The notes: generated by a model from the letters alone, not told the origin. A DNA stretch of 64,000 bases from Fidelibacterota bacterium (GCA_020354025.1 CP070638.1:2237093-2301092), one strand, 5' to 3'. Shown: positions 36,762-46,848, numbered from the stretch's first letter. Program-made: numbers and translations.

Positions 36762-37922
36762 CTAATACGTATGGACCTGGGGATAGCGATCTTGATAGTT
36801 ACCTGAGGTAAGTCGTATCGTATTGGTGCCGTCGCGATTCATTCTGAAGATTTTATAGTCACCCCCGAAACCATACATATCAGTGAAGATAATATATTTG
36901 CTCTCTGCTGTAAAATCTCCCATATAGGCATGGTCAGCCTCTGCTGTCAGATCAACCTGATTGCTGCCATTTAGATTCATTTCGTAGATGTGGAATCCGG
37001 AAATACGATGGGTCCTGAAAAAGATTTTCGAGCCATCGGGAGTAAACCGGGGATCGCTGTTGTAGCCCTCAACGTCGGTTATCCGCACCTGGTTGGAGCC
37101 GTCGGCATCCATGATGAATATATCATAGCCATGGCCGACGAAGTACGTGGCAAAGGTGATCTTTCTGCCGTTCGGTGAAAACTTGGGAGCCGCGTCAAAC
37201 GTGTTTTGGCTATAGTCGGGAATGTACGAAGCCAGATAGATATAGGAGCCTTCTGCCGTCAGCCGCTGTAGGTTGGTCCCATCGGTATTAATGGTGAAAA
37301 TATCATAACTGTATAATATTCTCGTAGAACTGCTGATTTCCTCAATAGTGGAATAGAAAACTATTGTCTTTCCGTCCGGCGAGAAACTCGGCGTGTAATC
37401 CTGCCAGCTGTTGTTCGTCAGCCTTGTTTGCTCGGTACCATCGGAGTTCATGATGTAGATTTCCCGGTTCTCCTCTCTTTCAGAGACAAAGACAATCTGG
37501 GTGCCATCCGGCGAATACTGCGGTACCATATCTTTGCCGGGGGAGTCGCTTAAATTGCGCAGGTTGCTACCGGAAGTGTCTATCACATAGATTTCGCTGT
37601 TTCCGTCGGTCTCGGAATAAAACAGAATCTCGGTCCCGTCCGGTGAAAACCGGGGATGGTGGTAATTTGAAGAATCATTGGTGATGCGCGCCTGACTGCT
37701 GCCGTCCCGGTTCATCAGGTACACCTGACCAGAGCCATCACGATCCGATATAAATACTATCTTCTCGTTGTAACTTTCCTCAACAGGCCCTACGATCTTA
37801 TCACCATCACTATCGTCAGTCGGCTCCTGACACCCAAAAGGTAATAGGGCAGCACAGATCATGGCAAGGCAGGCGCATTTGAGAGTCTGGATCAAGTGAT
37901 CAATGATACCTATTGAGAACAC
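36762..37922 (-). CDS. TolB-like beta-propeller lipoprotein
   Basis: About 386 residues. A hydrophobic segment ends in the lipobox-like LPFGC (about residue 31), followed by an acidic linker with DDSDGD. Then come six or seven PD40/WD40-like blades, each with a SPDGTxIxF stretch followed by IYxMNxDG and RLT, as in the TolB C-terminal propeller. No TolB N-terminal domain is present. Such proteins are usually periplasmic or surface binding modules. The start is doubtful: the longest frame begins with GTG and no ribosome site, and a TTG or ATG 9 to 20 codons on may be used. It follows the exporter genes by over 250 bp and need not be in their operon. Confidence 0.75.
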   Translation of the reverse strand: MFSIGIIDHLIQTLKCACLAMICAALLPFGCQEPTDDSDGDKIVGPVEESYNEKIVFISDRDGSGQVYLMNRDGSSQARITNDSSNYHHPRFSPDGTEILFYSETDGNSEIYVIDTSGSNLRNLSDSPGKDMVPQYSPDGTQIVFVSEREENREIYIMNSDGTEQTRLTNNSWQDYTPSFSPDGKTIVFYSTIEEISSSTRILYSYDIFTINTDGTNLQRLTAEGSYIYLASYIPDYSQNTFDAAPKFSPNGRKITFATYFVGHGYDIFIMDADGSNQVRITDVEGYNSDPRFTPDGSKIFFRTHRISGFHIYEMNLNGSNQVDLTAEADHAYMGDFTAESKYIIFTDMYGFGGDYKIFRMNRDGTNTIRLTSGNYQDRYPQVHTY

Positions 37923-38196
37923 AGTTTATAGCACTAGAACAATCTATTGTATATAGTTCTTCAGATCTTTTCTCGAATGCTGGACTAAAAATAATGTGGG
38001 ATACTCAACCTGTCCAAGATTTACTTCCACTTTTTTCCAAGCGTCTTTCGCAGAATCAGCACAGTTTCTTTCGCCATGAGCACCCCGCCTACTGCACAAT
38101 AAGCACAAGGGTAATCAGCGAAAATTCTCTAATCCAGAGCTGCTCACGTATACCCCAGCACTTCCATCCCGGAGACGGAATCTGTACCCTTCGTTA

Positions 38197-40635
38197 TTAT
38201 TCGTATCTCAGCGCTTCGACCGGATTGGCGGTGGCTGCCTTGACAGCTTGATAGCTCACTGTGACCAGGGCAATAAGCAGCGCCAGCGCTCCCGCAACCA
38301 GAAACGTCCACCAGCTAAGGCTTATGCGATAAGCAAAGTTTTGCAGCCATTTACTCATAGCATACCATGCAATAGGCCATGCGATAACGTTGGCGATCAG
38401 CAGAAGGGTGGTGAACTCCTTGCCGAGCAACCCCACAACCTGCGGTACCGAGGCTCCCAGCGCCTTCCGAATACCGACCTCTTTGGTGCGACGTTCGGCG
38501 GTAAAAGCCGCCAACCCGAACAGGCCTAGACAAGCGATAAAAATTGTCAATCCGGTGAAATAGCTGACGATCCGACCAAAACTCTGCTCGGCACGGAATA
38601 GAGCATCAAAATCTTCATCCATGAATGAATAATCGAAAGGTATGTTCGGAGCGAATTCTCGCCATTTATCCTCAATCATGGTAAGTGTTTTATTTACATC
38701 ACCAGGCTGTATGCGCGCCATCAGATAATTACCTGTCGTGCCCAGTGACATGACTACAGGCTTTATATCCTTATGTAATGATTCGAAATGGTAATCCTTT
38801 ATGACACCTACTACGCGGTACCTGGGTTGGCCTTCCCAACCGGTTACGTAGATATCTCTTCCTACGGGGTCCTCCCACCCAAAGCGTCTGGCTACCGCCT
38901 CGTTGATTATAAATGCCGCGGAATCTGAGGCAAATTCAGGTGAGAAGTTCCTTCCGCCTATGAGCTCCATCTTCATGGTTTCGAGATAATCATAGTCCGC
39001 GCTGAAGTTATTGAACTCTTGATCTTCTTCTGTGAAGGTGGGACCCTCGCCGGTATCTTCAGGTGGTTCAGCCTTAAATAAAGTCCCGCCGAAACCAGAG
39101 TGAGCCGGAATTGCAGAAGACGTGCTGGCATTGATGATCGGGGACTGCTCTTTCAGCTCCTGCCTGAAAGCCGCTACTCGATTCCCCAACCTGTTGATGT
39201 TTGGAATAATAATCACATTTTCCTTGTCGAATCCCAGATCTTTATTCCTGACGTACCCCAGTTGCCGGAATACCAACATTGTTGAGATGATTAGGCCGAT
39301 AGAAAAGGCGAACTGAAACACCACTAGTCCGCTGCGAAACCTTCCACTCTGCTTGCCGACCCGATTTTCCCCTTTCAAGACATCCACTGGTTTAAATGAG
39401 GCTAAATAAAACGCCGGGTAACTCCCCGCAATTATACCAACCAGAATAGTTAGGGCTACTAGGCTGGCAGTCATCCACCAATGATTAAACAGCCTGAAAG
39501 TTAGATTGATGCCGGCAATATTATTAAAGGGGACTAGAACCAGCTCAACCACACCGATTGCCAGAATCGTTGCCAGGATGCTGAAGAGTATTGATTCCGT
39601 GATGAATTGTCTTACCAGATTGCTTCGTGCGGATCCCAGAACCTTCCGTACGCCTACTTCTCTCGCTCGACTCGCTGAACGCGCGGTTGACAGGTTCATG
39701 AAATTGATACAGGCGATCAGCAGGATGAATAAAGCAATCGCGGAAAAAATGTATAGATTTATCGGATTTCCTCCGGGGGACAACTCGCTATCCAAATTCG
39801 AGTGCAGGTGAATACTGGTAAGGGGCTGGAGGAAAAATCCGATTCTATTCCCCTGCTCCTCAAAATCTTCCCAGGAAATCCCGGCAAACTGCTGAAGCTG
39901 TGGTGCCATATATTTTTGATAAAGTCCAGGGAATTTTGCTTCTAGAGCCTCAGGAGAGTTCCCCTCCCGCAGTACGATATAGGTATACAGGAAGAGGTTG
40001 AGCCACACATCACTTTCGCCCCTGTCAGAAGATGACATTGAGAGCAGCATATTGAAATCAAAATGCGAATTGTCCGGAGGATTTTGAACTACACCGGTCA
40101 CCTCATAAGCCGTATTATCGTTGCCGATAGTTAGGATTTCGCCAATTGCAGGTTCAGTACCAAAATATTTCAGTGCTGACTCCTCAGTCAGTACTATACT
40201 ATTCGGCTCAAGCAATGCCGTGGCAGGATCACCCTGTAACAATCTGAAATCGAATACGCCGAAAAAGTTGTCATCGGCATACAAGAGTCCCGTCTCGTTG
40301 AATAACTTATCCTGATAACGGGTAACCTGTTCTCCGGGATTGAAAAATCGGGTTGCATCCTCCACCTCCGGAAATTCATTCCTGAATCCGGCGGCAGTCG
40401 GAGCTGGAGAATGTGCTGTCGCAACTTCGGCATTGCCTATCTTGGCATCACCCGCCAGTCGATAAGTTCTATCCGCCTTCTCATGAAAACGGTCGTAACT
40501 CATTTCGTGCGTTATATATAGCAGAATGAGCAAGCAACTCGCTATACCGATGGTGAAGCCGAAGATGTTGATGAATGAGTAGGTCTTGTGCCGCAGAATG
40601 TTGCGGAGGGCGATCGTGATGTAGTTCTTAAACAT
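38197..40635 (-). CDS. FtsX/MacB-like ABC transporter permease
   Basis: The 812 residues have two FtsX-MacB modules: MFKNYITIALRNILRHKTYS start, first helix about 20-42, periplasmic domain to about 285, ARSASRAREVGVRKVLGS before the next helices, second periplasmic part, and RRTKEVGIRKALGA near the end. It is a close relative of the permeases at 40739-43150 and 11074-13497. It is the last gene of the adaptor-ATPase-permease-permease run, with a 103-bp gap to the previous gene. It probably pairs with the ATPase at 43143-43832 in an export or envelope mechanotransmission complex. Confidence 0.88.
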   Translation of the reverse strand: MFKNYITIALRNILRHKTYSFINIFGFTIGIASCLLILLYITHEMSYDRFHEKADRTYRLAGDAKIGNAEVATAHSPAPTAAGFRNEFPEVEDATRFFNPGEQVTRYQDKLFNETGLLYADDNFFGVFDFRLLQGDPATALLEPNSIVLTEESALKYFGTEPAIGEILTIGNDNTAYEVTGVVQNPPDNSHFDFNMLLSMSSSDRGESDVWLNLFLYTYIVLREGNSPEALEAKFPGLYQKYMAPQLQQFAGISWEDFEEQGNRIGFFLQPLTSIHLHSNLDSELSPGGNPINLYIFSAIALFILLIACINFMNLSTARSASRAREVGVRKVLGSARSNLVRQFITESILFSILATILAIGVVELVLVPFNNIAGINLTFRLFNHWWMTASLVALTILVGIIAGSYPAFYLASFKPVDVLKGENRVGKQSGRFRSGLVVFQFAFSIGLIISTMLVFRQLGYVRNKDLGFDKENVIIIPNINRLGNRVAAFRQELKEQSPIINASTSSAIPAHSGFGGTLFKAEPPEDTGEGPTFTEEDQEFNNFSADYDYLETMKMELIGGRNFSPEFASDSAAFIINEAVARRFGWEDPVGRDIYVTGWEGQPRYRVVGVIKDYHFESLHKDIKPVVMSLGTTGNYLMARIQPGDVNKTLTMIEDKWREFAPNIPFDYSFMDEDFDALFRAEQSFGRIVSYFTGLTIFIACLGLFGLAAFTAERRTKEVGIRKALGASVPQVVGLLGKEFTTLLLIANVIAWPIAWYAMSKWLQNFAYRISLSWWTFLVAGALALLIALVTVSYQAVKAATANPVEALRYE

Positions 40636-40738
40636 AGCCGTTTACTCTATTCTCAGTTGATGGTTTACTGATAATCAGCTGTTCTCATCATATCAGGTTG
40701 ACATTAGTCGACCATGGACTACGGACTGCTGATAAAAT

Positions 40739-43150
40739 TCACTCATACCGCAGCGCTTCCACCGGGTTGGCCAGAGCCGCTTTGATTGCCTGGAAACTCA
40801 CCGTGGTTAGGGCAATGGCAAAGGCCAGAATCCCTGCCAGTACGAAGGTGCCAATGCCCAGGTTGATGCGAAAGGCGAAGTTCTCAAGCCAGCGGCCCAT
40901 GCCATACCATGCCAGGGGCCAGGCAATGGCTGATGCAATTAAAACAAGCACGACGATCTCTTTTGAAAGCAGCGCAACGATATTGGAGGCGGAAGCCCCT
41001 AATACCTTGCGCACGCCAATCTCCTTCGTCCGTTGCTCCGCAGTAAAGGAGGCCAGACCGAATAGGCCTAAACCTGCGATAAAAATAGCCAGGACGGAGA
41101 ATAAAGTGACGATGATGCCGGTCCTTTCCTCATTTTCATAAAGATTTGCCAGGTCATCTTCTAGGAAGTAGTAATCGAATGGCTGATCTGGAACAAACTC
41201 TTGCCATTGATTCTCGATCAGATCCAAGGTCTCCTCGACATTTTCAGGCCGAATGCGAACTGCTATAAAGTTACCTCCCGAAGTCGGCAGGATTCTTATT
41301 GCCATCGGCTTGATGACCTCCCGTAACGATTGATAATGGAAGTCTTCCAAGACACCGATGATTTGGCAGATTATATTTGAGGCTCCAAAGCGGATGAGGG
41401 ATTGACTGAGGGGCTCCTCAAAGCCAAGCATCTTAACGGCGGCTTCATTGATAAGCACCGACGCGGAATCCAGCAAACGGTCAGGGGAAAAATAGCGACC
41501 GGTGGCCAGTTTAAGTTCTAAGGTTTCGATAAAATCATGATCACCCATAAAATCGTACATCGGGTAGGTCTCGGTTACCGGCCGACCTTCAACACCAAAT
41601 GCATTCAGGTTGAAAATCCTACCCGGCGGTTGGCTCGAGAATGTCGCGCTGGTCACGCCGGATTGCTGTAATAACTCCTGCTTGAAGGTACTCTGCTGCT
41701 CTCCAAGAGCATCGGCTCTTTCAATGACGAGTACATTTTTCTTATTATAGCCCAGGTCTTTATTCTGAATAAAGCCCATTTGTTGAGCTACGATGAACGT
41801 ACCTACGAATAAGGTGATCGCGATGGCAAATTGGAAGACTACTAGTCCGCCCCTCAGCCTGGATCCTTTCAGACCCGACTTGAGCTTTCCAGCCAATACC
41901 GACGCGGGTTTGAAAGCAGCGAGGAAAAATGCGGGATAGCTTCCAGCCAGAGTCCCCACCAGTATTCCGATCCCTCCAATCGCAGCCAGAATCAGCCAAT
42001 TGTTGAGCTGTAGCCCACCCAACTGCATATTAATCAGATTATTAAATACCGGCACCAGCAACTCGACCAGAGCTATTGCGATTATCAATGCTATGAACGT
42101 TATAAGAATTGACTCTGTCAGGAATTGGCGGATTAGCTGCGACCGCCTGGAACCCAGGGCCTTTCTTATACCCACTTCCTTGGCACGGCCGGCAGACCTG
42201 GCCGTGGCCAGGTTCATGAAGTTGATACTGGCAATCAGCAGGATGAAGACGGCGACCACGGAAACAATGTAGACATAGGTTGCATTACCATTTTCCTCTA
42301 ATTCGCCATCAAAGTGGGAATACAGGTGAATATCGAGTAGTGACTGCAGGAAATAACTATAGCTATCACCGGCGGATTTGATTGCTTCGAGAGAAATACC
42401 CATCGCCGCTTGAATTTGGGGCCCGACATATTTCTCAACCAACTCCGGGAATTTATTTTCGAGCTGCTCGGGGGGATAATTCTCCTGGAGCACGAAATAC
42501 GTCTGGAGGTAGTTACTAAGCCAAACGGTACTACGGCTGTCTTCACGGGTCGTAAATGATGCCAGGAAATCAAAATGAAAGTGAGAAGTCTCCGGCGGTT
42601 TCTCGGCAACACCCGTTACCAGATAGGAATTCCCGTCTTCCCCGACAATCATCTTACCCAAAGCGTCATCTGATCCGAAGTACCTCTCAGAAGTTTCATC
42701 GGTCATCACTATCGAATTAGGCTTGGTGAGAGCAGTCTCGGCATTGCCCCGGATCAGAGGAATAGTGAACACTTCAAATATGGTGGAGTCCGCGAAAAAC
42801 ATCCTCTCTTCCAGGAATTTCTCGTCCTCATAACGCATAAGGACGTTGCCCGCAGGTAGAAGTTTTGTTGCCGTGATAACTTCCGGGAAATCCCTGACGA
42901 GTGTTTCGGCCATGGGTATAGGAGAAGAGGCACCTTTAAACTCATTCCCTCCAAACGATCCTTCCAGGCCCATACGGTAGATTTGCCCAGCCTTCTCATG
43001 ATGTCGATCATAGCTGAGTTCATGCACGACATAAAGCGCCATCAGGAAGAAAGCGGTCAGGCCGACGGTCAGTCCGGCGATGTTGATGAACGAGTAGGTT
43101 TTATGCCGCAGGATGTTTCGGAATGCTACTGTCAGGTAATTTCTAAGCAT
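40739..43150 (-). CDS. FtsX/MacB-like ABC transporter permease
   Basis: The 803 residues have the same two-module layout as the neighbouring permease: MLRNYLTVAFRNILRHKTYS start, RSAGRAKEVGIRKALGS after the first periplasmic part and QRTKEIGVRKVLGA in the second module. Its start overlaps the end of the ATPase gene by eight bases, so the two are translationally coupled. With the membrane-fusion adaptor upstream this resembles a MacAB-type tripartite exporter, but with permease duplicated and no TolC homologue in the window. The substrate is unknown. Confidence 0.9.
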   Translation of the reverse strand: MLRNYLTVAFRNILRHKTYSFINIAGLTVGLTAFFLMALYVVHELSYDRHHEKAGQIYRMGLEGSFGGNEFKGASSPIPMAETLVRDFPEVITATKLLPAGNVLMRYEDEKFLEERMFFADSTIFEVFTIPLIRGNAETALTKPNSIVMTDETSERYFGSDDALGKMIVGEDGNSYLVTGVAEKPPETSHFHFDFLASFTTREDSRSTVWLSNYLQTYFVLQENYPPEQLENKFPELVEKYVGPQIQAAMGISLEAIKSAGDSYSYFLQSLLDIHLYSHFDGELEENGNATYVYIVSVVAVFILLIASINFMNLATARSAGRAKEVGIRKALGSRRSQLIRQFLTESILITFIALIIAIALVELLVPVFNNLINMQLGGLQLNNWLILAAIGGIGILVGTLAGSYPAFFLAAFKPASVLAGKLKSGLKGSRLRGGLVVFQFAIAITLFVGTFIVAQQMGFIQNKDLGYNKKNVLVIERADALGEQQSTFKQELLQQSGVTSATFSSQPPGRIFNLNAFGVEGRPVTETYPMYDFMGDHDFIETLELKLATGRYFSPDRLLDSASVLINEAAVKMLGFEEPLSQSLIRFGASNIICQIIGVLEDFHYQSLREVIKPMAIRILPTSGGNFIAVRIRPENVEETLDLIENQWQEFVPDQPFDYYFLEDDLANLYENEERTGIIVTLFSVLAIFIAGLGLFGLASFTAEQRTKEIGVRKVLGASASNIVALLSKEIVVLVLIASAIAWPLAWYGMGRWLENFAFRINLGIGTFVLAGILAFAIALTTVSFQAIKAALANPVEALRYE

Positions 43151-43832
43151 TCGATACGCCCTTCAGATTCTCTGTCACTACATGGCCATCCAGTAGGTGG
43201 ATGAGACGGCTGCCGTAGTCGGCGTATTGGGGAGCGTGGGTCACTATTACGATGGTAGTCCCCTTTTCGTGGAGCTCAGCCAAAATCTTCATGACCTCAT
43301 CACCGTGGATCGAATCCAGGTTTCCCGTAGGCTCGTCGGCTAGGAGGAGCTGCGGCCGGCCTACCACAGCCCGGGCTACTGCCACCCGCTGCTGTTGGCC
43401 ACCTGAGAGCTGCTGCGGGAAATGATCCTTACGGTGGGTAATGGCCATCTGGTCCAGGGCTTCTGTAACCTGCTTCTTCCGTTCCTTGGAGGGAACTCCC
43501 AAATAAAGAAGGGGCAGTTCCACGTTCTCGTATACGGTCAGCTCATCAATGAGGTTAAAACTCTGGAACACAAAACCGATGTTTTGCTTCCGGAGGCTGG
43601 CCCGCTGCCGTTCGCTGAAGGCAGAGACCTCCTGATCGAGGAAATAATACTCACCATCAGAGGGGCTGTCCAAAAGACCCAGGACATTCAACAGGGTTGA
43701 CTTACCGCAGCCGGATGGCCCCATGATGGCCACGAACTCCCCCTGATTTATCTCCAGGTTGACGCTATTGAGAGCAGTGGTTTCTACTTCTTCAGTGGTA
43801 TAGACTTTCTTCAGGTCGTTGGTTCTTATCAT
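43143..43832 (-). CDS. ABC transporter ATPase, MacB/LolD type
   Basis: The 229 residues have Walker A GPSGCGKST (about 38-46), a Q-loop in GFVFQSFNL, signature LSGGQQQRVAVARA (about 141), Walker B LLLADEPTGNLDS (about 160) and the H-loop in VTHAPQYA. This is the MacB/LolD/FtsE class that powers permeases of the FtsX type. It lies 14 bp after the adaptor gene and overlaps the first permease gene. It may also serve the orphan permease at 11074-13497. Confidence 0.94.
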   Translation of the reverse strand: MIRTNDLKKVYTTEEVETTALNSVNLEINQGEFVAIMGPSGCGKSTLLNVLGLLDSPSDGEYYFLDQEVSAFSERQRASLRKQNIGFVFQSFNLIDELTVYENVELPLLYLGVPSKERKKQVTEALDQMAITHRKDHFPQQLSGGQQQRVAVARAVVGRPQLLLADEPTGNLDSIHGDEVMKILAELHEKGTTIVIVTHAPQYADYGSRLIHLLDGHVVTENLKGVSNA

Positions 43833-43846
43833 GGTTTATCCTTTCA

Positions 43847-45187
43847 TTAATTTTTAAGGATGAGTCTGTCACTTTCGCCAAAGTTGTCGTAGGAAGATGT
43901 GATGACCCGTTCCCCGGGTTCCAGCCCTTTGAGTACCTCGTAGTGCAGAGGGTTCTGGCGGCCTAGTTGGATGGGCTTCTTGGCTGCAAATCCGCCCGAC
44001 GGATCTACCACAAAAACCCAGCGTCCCCCCGTCTGCTGATAGAAACTGCCCCGGGCTAGGAGGGTGGCCTCAGCCAGTTGACCCAGCTCCAGCCGCATCC
44101 GGACAGTTTGTCCTCGGCGGATATTGGTCGGGACTATCTCAGAAAATTCTAGGTCCACCTCAAACTGTCCGTTTTGTACCTCCGGATAGATTTTCGTGAT
44201 CACCAGACGATAGGTTTCCCCGGCCAGGTCGAACTCCCCCCCCTGCCCGGACTCGATACGGGTAATGTAATGTTCATCAATGGGGGCCCGAACTTTGAAA
44301 CCTTCCAGCACGTCGATCTGCCCCAGCCGCTGCCCCGGCGACTTGGACTCACCAATCTCGGCATCCAGGGATGTAAGGTGACCGGAGATCGGGGCCCGTA
44401 GCACTAGGCTCTCCAACGTCTGTTGTAGCATGTCCAGGTTCTCTTGAATTCGGCTGACTGAATTCTCCATCTGATTGATTCGCATCTCCTGCAAAATGGA
44501 GTCCTGCCGATGGGTTTCCAACAAGAGCTGCCTGCTCTGCTGGTAAAACTCAAGCTCGTCTTTAGCCTCTGCATACTCCTGGAAGGCGATCAACTGCTTG
44601 TCATACAGCGCTTTCTTCTGGTCATACAGCCGGCTCATGCGCTGTACCTGGTAATCCGCATTCACCAACTGGCCTTCAAGGTTCAAACGATTTTGTTCCA
44701 TAGTCATACGGGTATTCCGCAGGTGGGTCAACTGCTCTAAGAGACTCGTCTCCTGCATCATGATATTCAGCTGCAGATTGGCGTTTTCCAGCTTCAGGAT
44801 CTTATCACCTTCCTTTAACATACTCCCGGCTTCAAGGTAAATAATCTCCACCCGTCCCCCCTGCACCGCATCCAGATAGATAGTCTTTATGGGCAGTACA
44901 ACGCCATTCACGGGGATGAATTCCTGGAAATCGCCCCTCTGGACTGTGGAAATAGTGAGTCGTTCAACCTGGACGTTGAGTCGGGCGCTCTTATCACCGA
45001 AAACAAAACTGTAGACCACCAGCGTAAGCAAAATAGCGCCAGCAGCGTACAGGGCTATGCGTTTTAGCGGCCACTTAGGTTTCTCGATCTTCCTATCCAT
45101 ACCACTGCCTGCGATCTGGCTGGAAAGACGCTGTTCTTTGTGCGGGGAGAGCCGGTTCGGTTTGGTGGTGGTCGGTGATGTCATCAT
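43847..45187 (-). CDS. Periplasmic adaptor (membrane fusion protein) of MacA/HlyD type
   Basis: About 446 residues. A single N-terminal helix (about 43-64) is followed by a barrel-sandwich half (GGRVEIIYLEAGSMLKEGD), a long coiled coil (about 115-245, rich in Q, L and E) and the second half (LRAPISGHLTSLDAEIGESK), then beta-barrel and membrane-proximal domains. It should bridge the inner-membrane exporter to an outer-membrane duct. Two adjacent ATG codons (45187 and 45184) follow AAGGA, which decides the start over an upstream in-frame one. A sigma-54 type promoter ends about 30 bases before it. Confidence 0.88.
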   Translation of the reverse strand: MMTSPTTTKPNRLSPHKEQRLSSQIAGSGMDRKIEKPKWPLKRIALYAAGAILLTLVVYSFVFGDKSARLNVQVERLTISTVQRGDFQEFIPVNGVVLPIKTIYLDAVQGGRVEIIYLEAGSMLKEGDKILKLENANLQLNIMMQETSLLEQLTHLRNTRMTMEQNRLNLEGQLVNADYQVQRMSRLYDQKKALYDKQLIAFQEYAEAKDELEFYQQSRQLLLETHRQDSILQEMRINQMENSVSRIQENLDMLQQTLESLVLRAPISGHLTSLDAEIGESKSPGQRLGQIDVLEGFKVRAPIDEHYITRIESGQGGEFDLAGETYRLVITKIYPEVQNGQFEVDLEFSEIVPTNIRRGQTVRMRLELGQLAEATLLARGSFYQQTGGRWVFVVDPSGGFAAKKPIQLGRQNPLHYEVLKGLEPGERVITSSYDNFGESDRLILKN

Positions 45188-45214
45188 TAGTTCCTTAACT
45201 TCAAATTCTGGCAC

Positions 45215-45230
45215 TGCAAGCTATGTGCCA
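45215..45230 (-). promoter_or_regulatory. Sigma-54 (RpoN) promoter of the exporter operon
   Basis: On the minus strand the sequence reads TGGCAC-ATAGC-TTGCA, a full match to the -24/-12 consensus TGGCAC-N5-TTGCW. The -12 GC lies at 45217-45218, so transcription should start about 45205, leaving a leader of about 18 bases with the AAGGA ribosome site before the adaptor ATG. The divergent gene encodes an NtrC-type activator, the protein class such promoters need. Confidence 0.85.
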
Positions 45231-45306
45231 CAGCATTTCTTCGACGAGAGATCGCTATTTTCCATTAATGGACGGTTGGGCGGGCGTCCGCTTCTGTAAC
45301 AGTAAC

Positions 45307-45346
45307 TGTACGATTGCGTACACCTTCGATAAGATTGTAGATTACA
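45307..45346. promoter_or_regulatory. Candidate enhancer sites for the NtrC-type activator
   Basis: TGTACG-ATTG-CGTACA (45307-45322) is a perfect inverted repeat. TGTA-GAT-TACA (45336-45346) is a shorter one with the same half-site TGTA. They lie about 80-130 bases upstream of the sigma-54 promoter, the usual place for activator dimers. They may also regulate the divergent activator gene. Binding is inferred. Confidence 0.5.
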
Positions 45347-45465
45347 CCGGCATAGGTAATCCTCGTAGAAAGATATCCCGAAGCTCTGGTATGCTATTTG
45401 CGATATATACTGACAGAAACAATCCCTTTGCCCTTGTTCTACATGCAATCAACTAAGCCAAATCC

Positions 45466-46848
45466 GTGAATTCAACGCCCAAAGATGGCATTGTCCTCAT
45501 CGTAGATGATGATGACGATATTCTCACAGCTGCCCGCCTGCTGCTGAAGAAACATGTCACGACCGTCCATACTGAAAACGATCCTGAACGCATACCCTCA
45601 CTTCTTGAAAAGAATCGCTACGACGTCATCTTCCTGGACATGAATTTCACCAGGGACATGAGCAGCGGTCAGGAGGGATTTGATTGGCTTGAGCGTATCC
45701 TGAAGTTTGACCCTGACGCAGTAGTTGTCCTCATCACCGCCTATGGTGATGTGGAGATGGCCGTTCGGGCAATAAGGGTGGGAGCTACGGATTTCGTACT
45801 GAAACCTTGGCAGAATGAAAAGCTGCTAGCGACTTTGATAGCTGGGCTCAAGTTGCGGCGTTCGAGGCAGGAGGTATTATCACTGCGCTCGCGCCAGCAA
45901 ATTCTCAGTGCCGACCTGGATCAGCCTTTCCATGATATTATCGGCAACTCTAATGCTATCACCCAGGTGTTCACAATGATTGAGAAAGTCGCTCACACGG
46001 AGGCCAATGTCCTTATACTGGGGGAAAACGGTACCGGCAAAGAACTTGTCGCCCGGGCCATACATCGCCAGTCAGCCCGTGCCGGTGAAGTCTTCATGAG
46101 CGTCGATATGGGGGCCATAACTGAGACTTTGTTTGAGAGCGAGCTGTTCGGCTATGTTAAGGGAGCCTTTACTGACGCTAAAAGTGACCGCGTAGGCCGT
46201 TTCGAAGCTGCATCGAGAGGTACCTTTTTCCTTGATGAAATCGGAAACCTCACCTTACCACTGCAAGCCAAATTGCTGTCCGTCCTGGAGAGTCGTCAGG
46301 TCACACGGCTGGGATCTACGGTCCCCCGCCCAATTGATATCCGCCTTATCTGTGCCACCAACCTGCCCCTGCAGCAGATGATCGACGACAAACAGTTCAG
46401 GCAAGACCTGTTCTACCGCATAAACACCGTAGAGATTGCTCTGCCGCCTCTGCGAGAGCGGGTGGAGGATATCTCTTTGCTGGTTGACCATTTCATCCGG
46501 CAGTATGCGCAGAAATACAAGCATCCCGCTAAACGCATCAGCCCAGCTGCCATAGAAAAACTTCGGCTTTACCGCTGGCCTGGGAATGTACGGGAGCTCA
46601 AACATGCCATCGAGCGGGCCATCATATTGAGCGAATCAACAACTCTTGGCCCGAATGATTTTCCGCTTCCAGCAGATAAGCCCCAGGCGCAAAATGCATC
46701 CCGGGACAGCCTCAGATTGGAGGATGTCGAACGAGCTGTAATTAAGAAAGCCCTACTCGATCATGATGGAAACGTGAGCCGCGCCGCTCGAGCCTTAGGC
46801 CTTACCCGCACTTCGCTCTATCGCCGCATCAAGAAACATGGTCTTTAG
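45466..46848 (+). CDS. NtrC-family sigma-54-dependent response regulator
   Basis: The 460 residues comprise a receiver domain (8-122, phospho-acceptor D58 in FLDMNF, T/K switch residues in ITAYGD and LKPW), an AAA+ sigma-54 activator domain (about 160-390; Walker A GENGTGKE at 186-193) and a Fis-type helix-turn-helix (about 420-458, NVSRAARALGLTRTSLYRRI). The sigma-54 loop reads GAFTDA (233-238) rather than the common GAFTGA. The start is GTG. Its end overlaps the histidine kinase gene by 11 bp. It is divergent from the exporter operon with the sigma-54 promoter and is the obvious activator for it. Confidence 0.94.
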   Translation: MNSTPKDGIVLIVDDDDDILTAARLLLKKHVTTVHTENDPERIPSLLEKNRYDVIFLDMNFTRDMSSGQEGFDWLERILKFDPDAVVVLITAYGDVEMAVRAIRVGATDFVLKPWQNEKLLATLIAGLKLRRSRQEVLSLRSRQQILSADLDQPFHDIIGNSNAITQVFTMIEKVAHTEANVLILGENGTGKELVARAIHRQSARAGEVFMSVDMGAITETLFESELFGYVKGAFTDAKSDRVGRFEAASRGTFFLDEIGNLTLPLQAKLLSVLESRQVTRLGSTVPRPIDIRLICATNLPLQQMIDDKQFRQDLFYRINTVEIALPPLRERVEDISLLVDHFIRQYAQKYKHPAKRISPAAIEKLRLYRWPGNVRELKHAIERAIILSESTTLGPNDFPLPADKPQAQNASRDSLRLEDVERAVIKKALLDHDGNVSRAARALGLTRTSLYRRIKKHGL

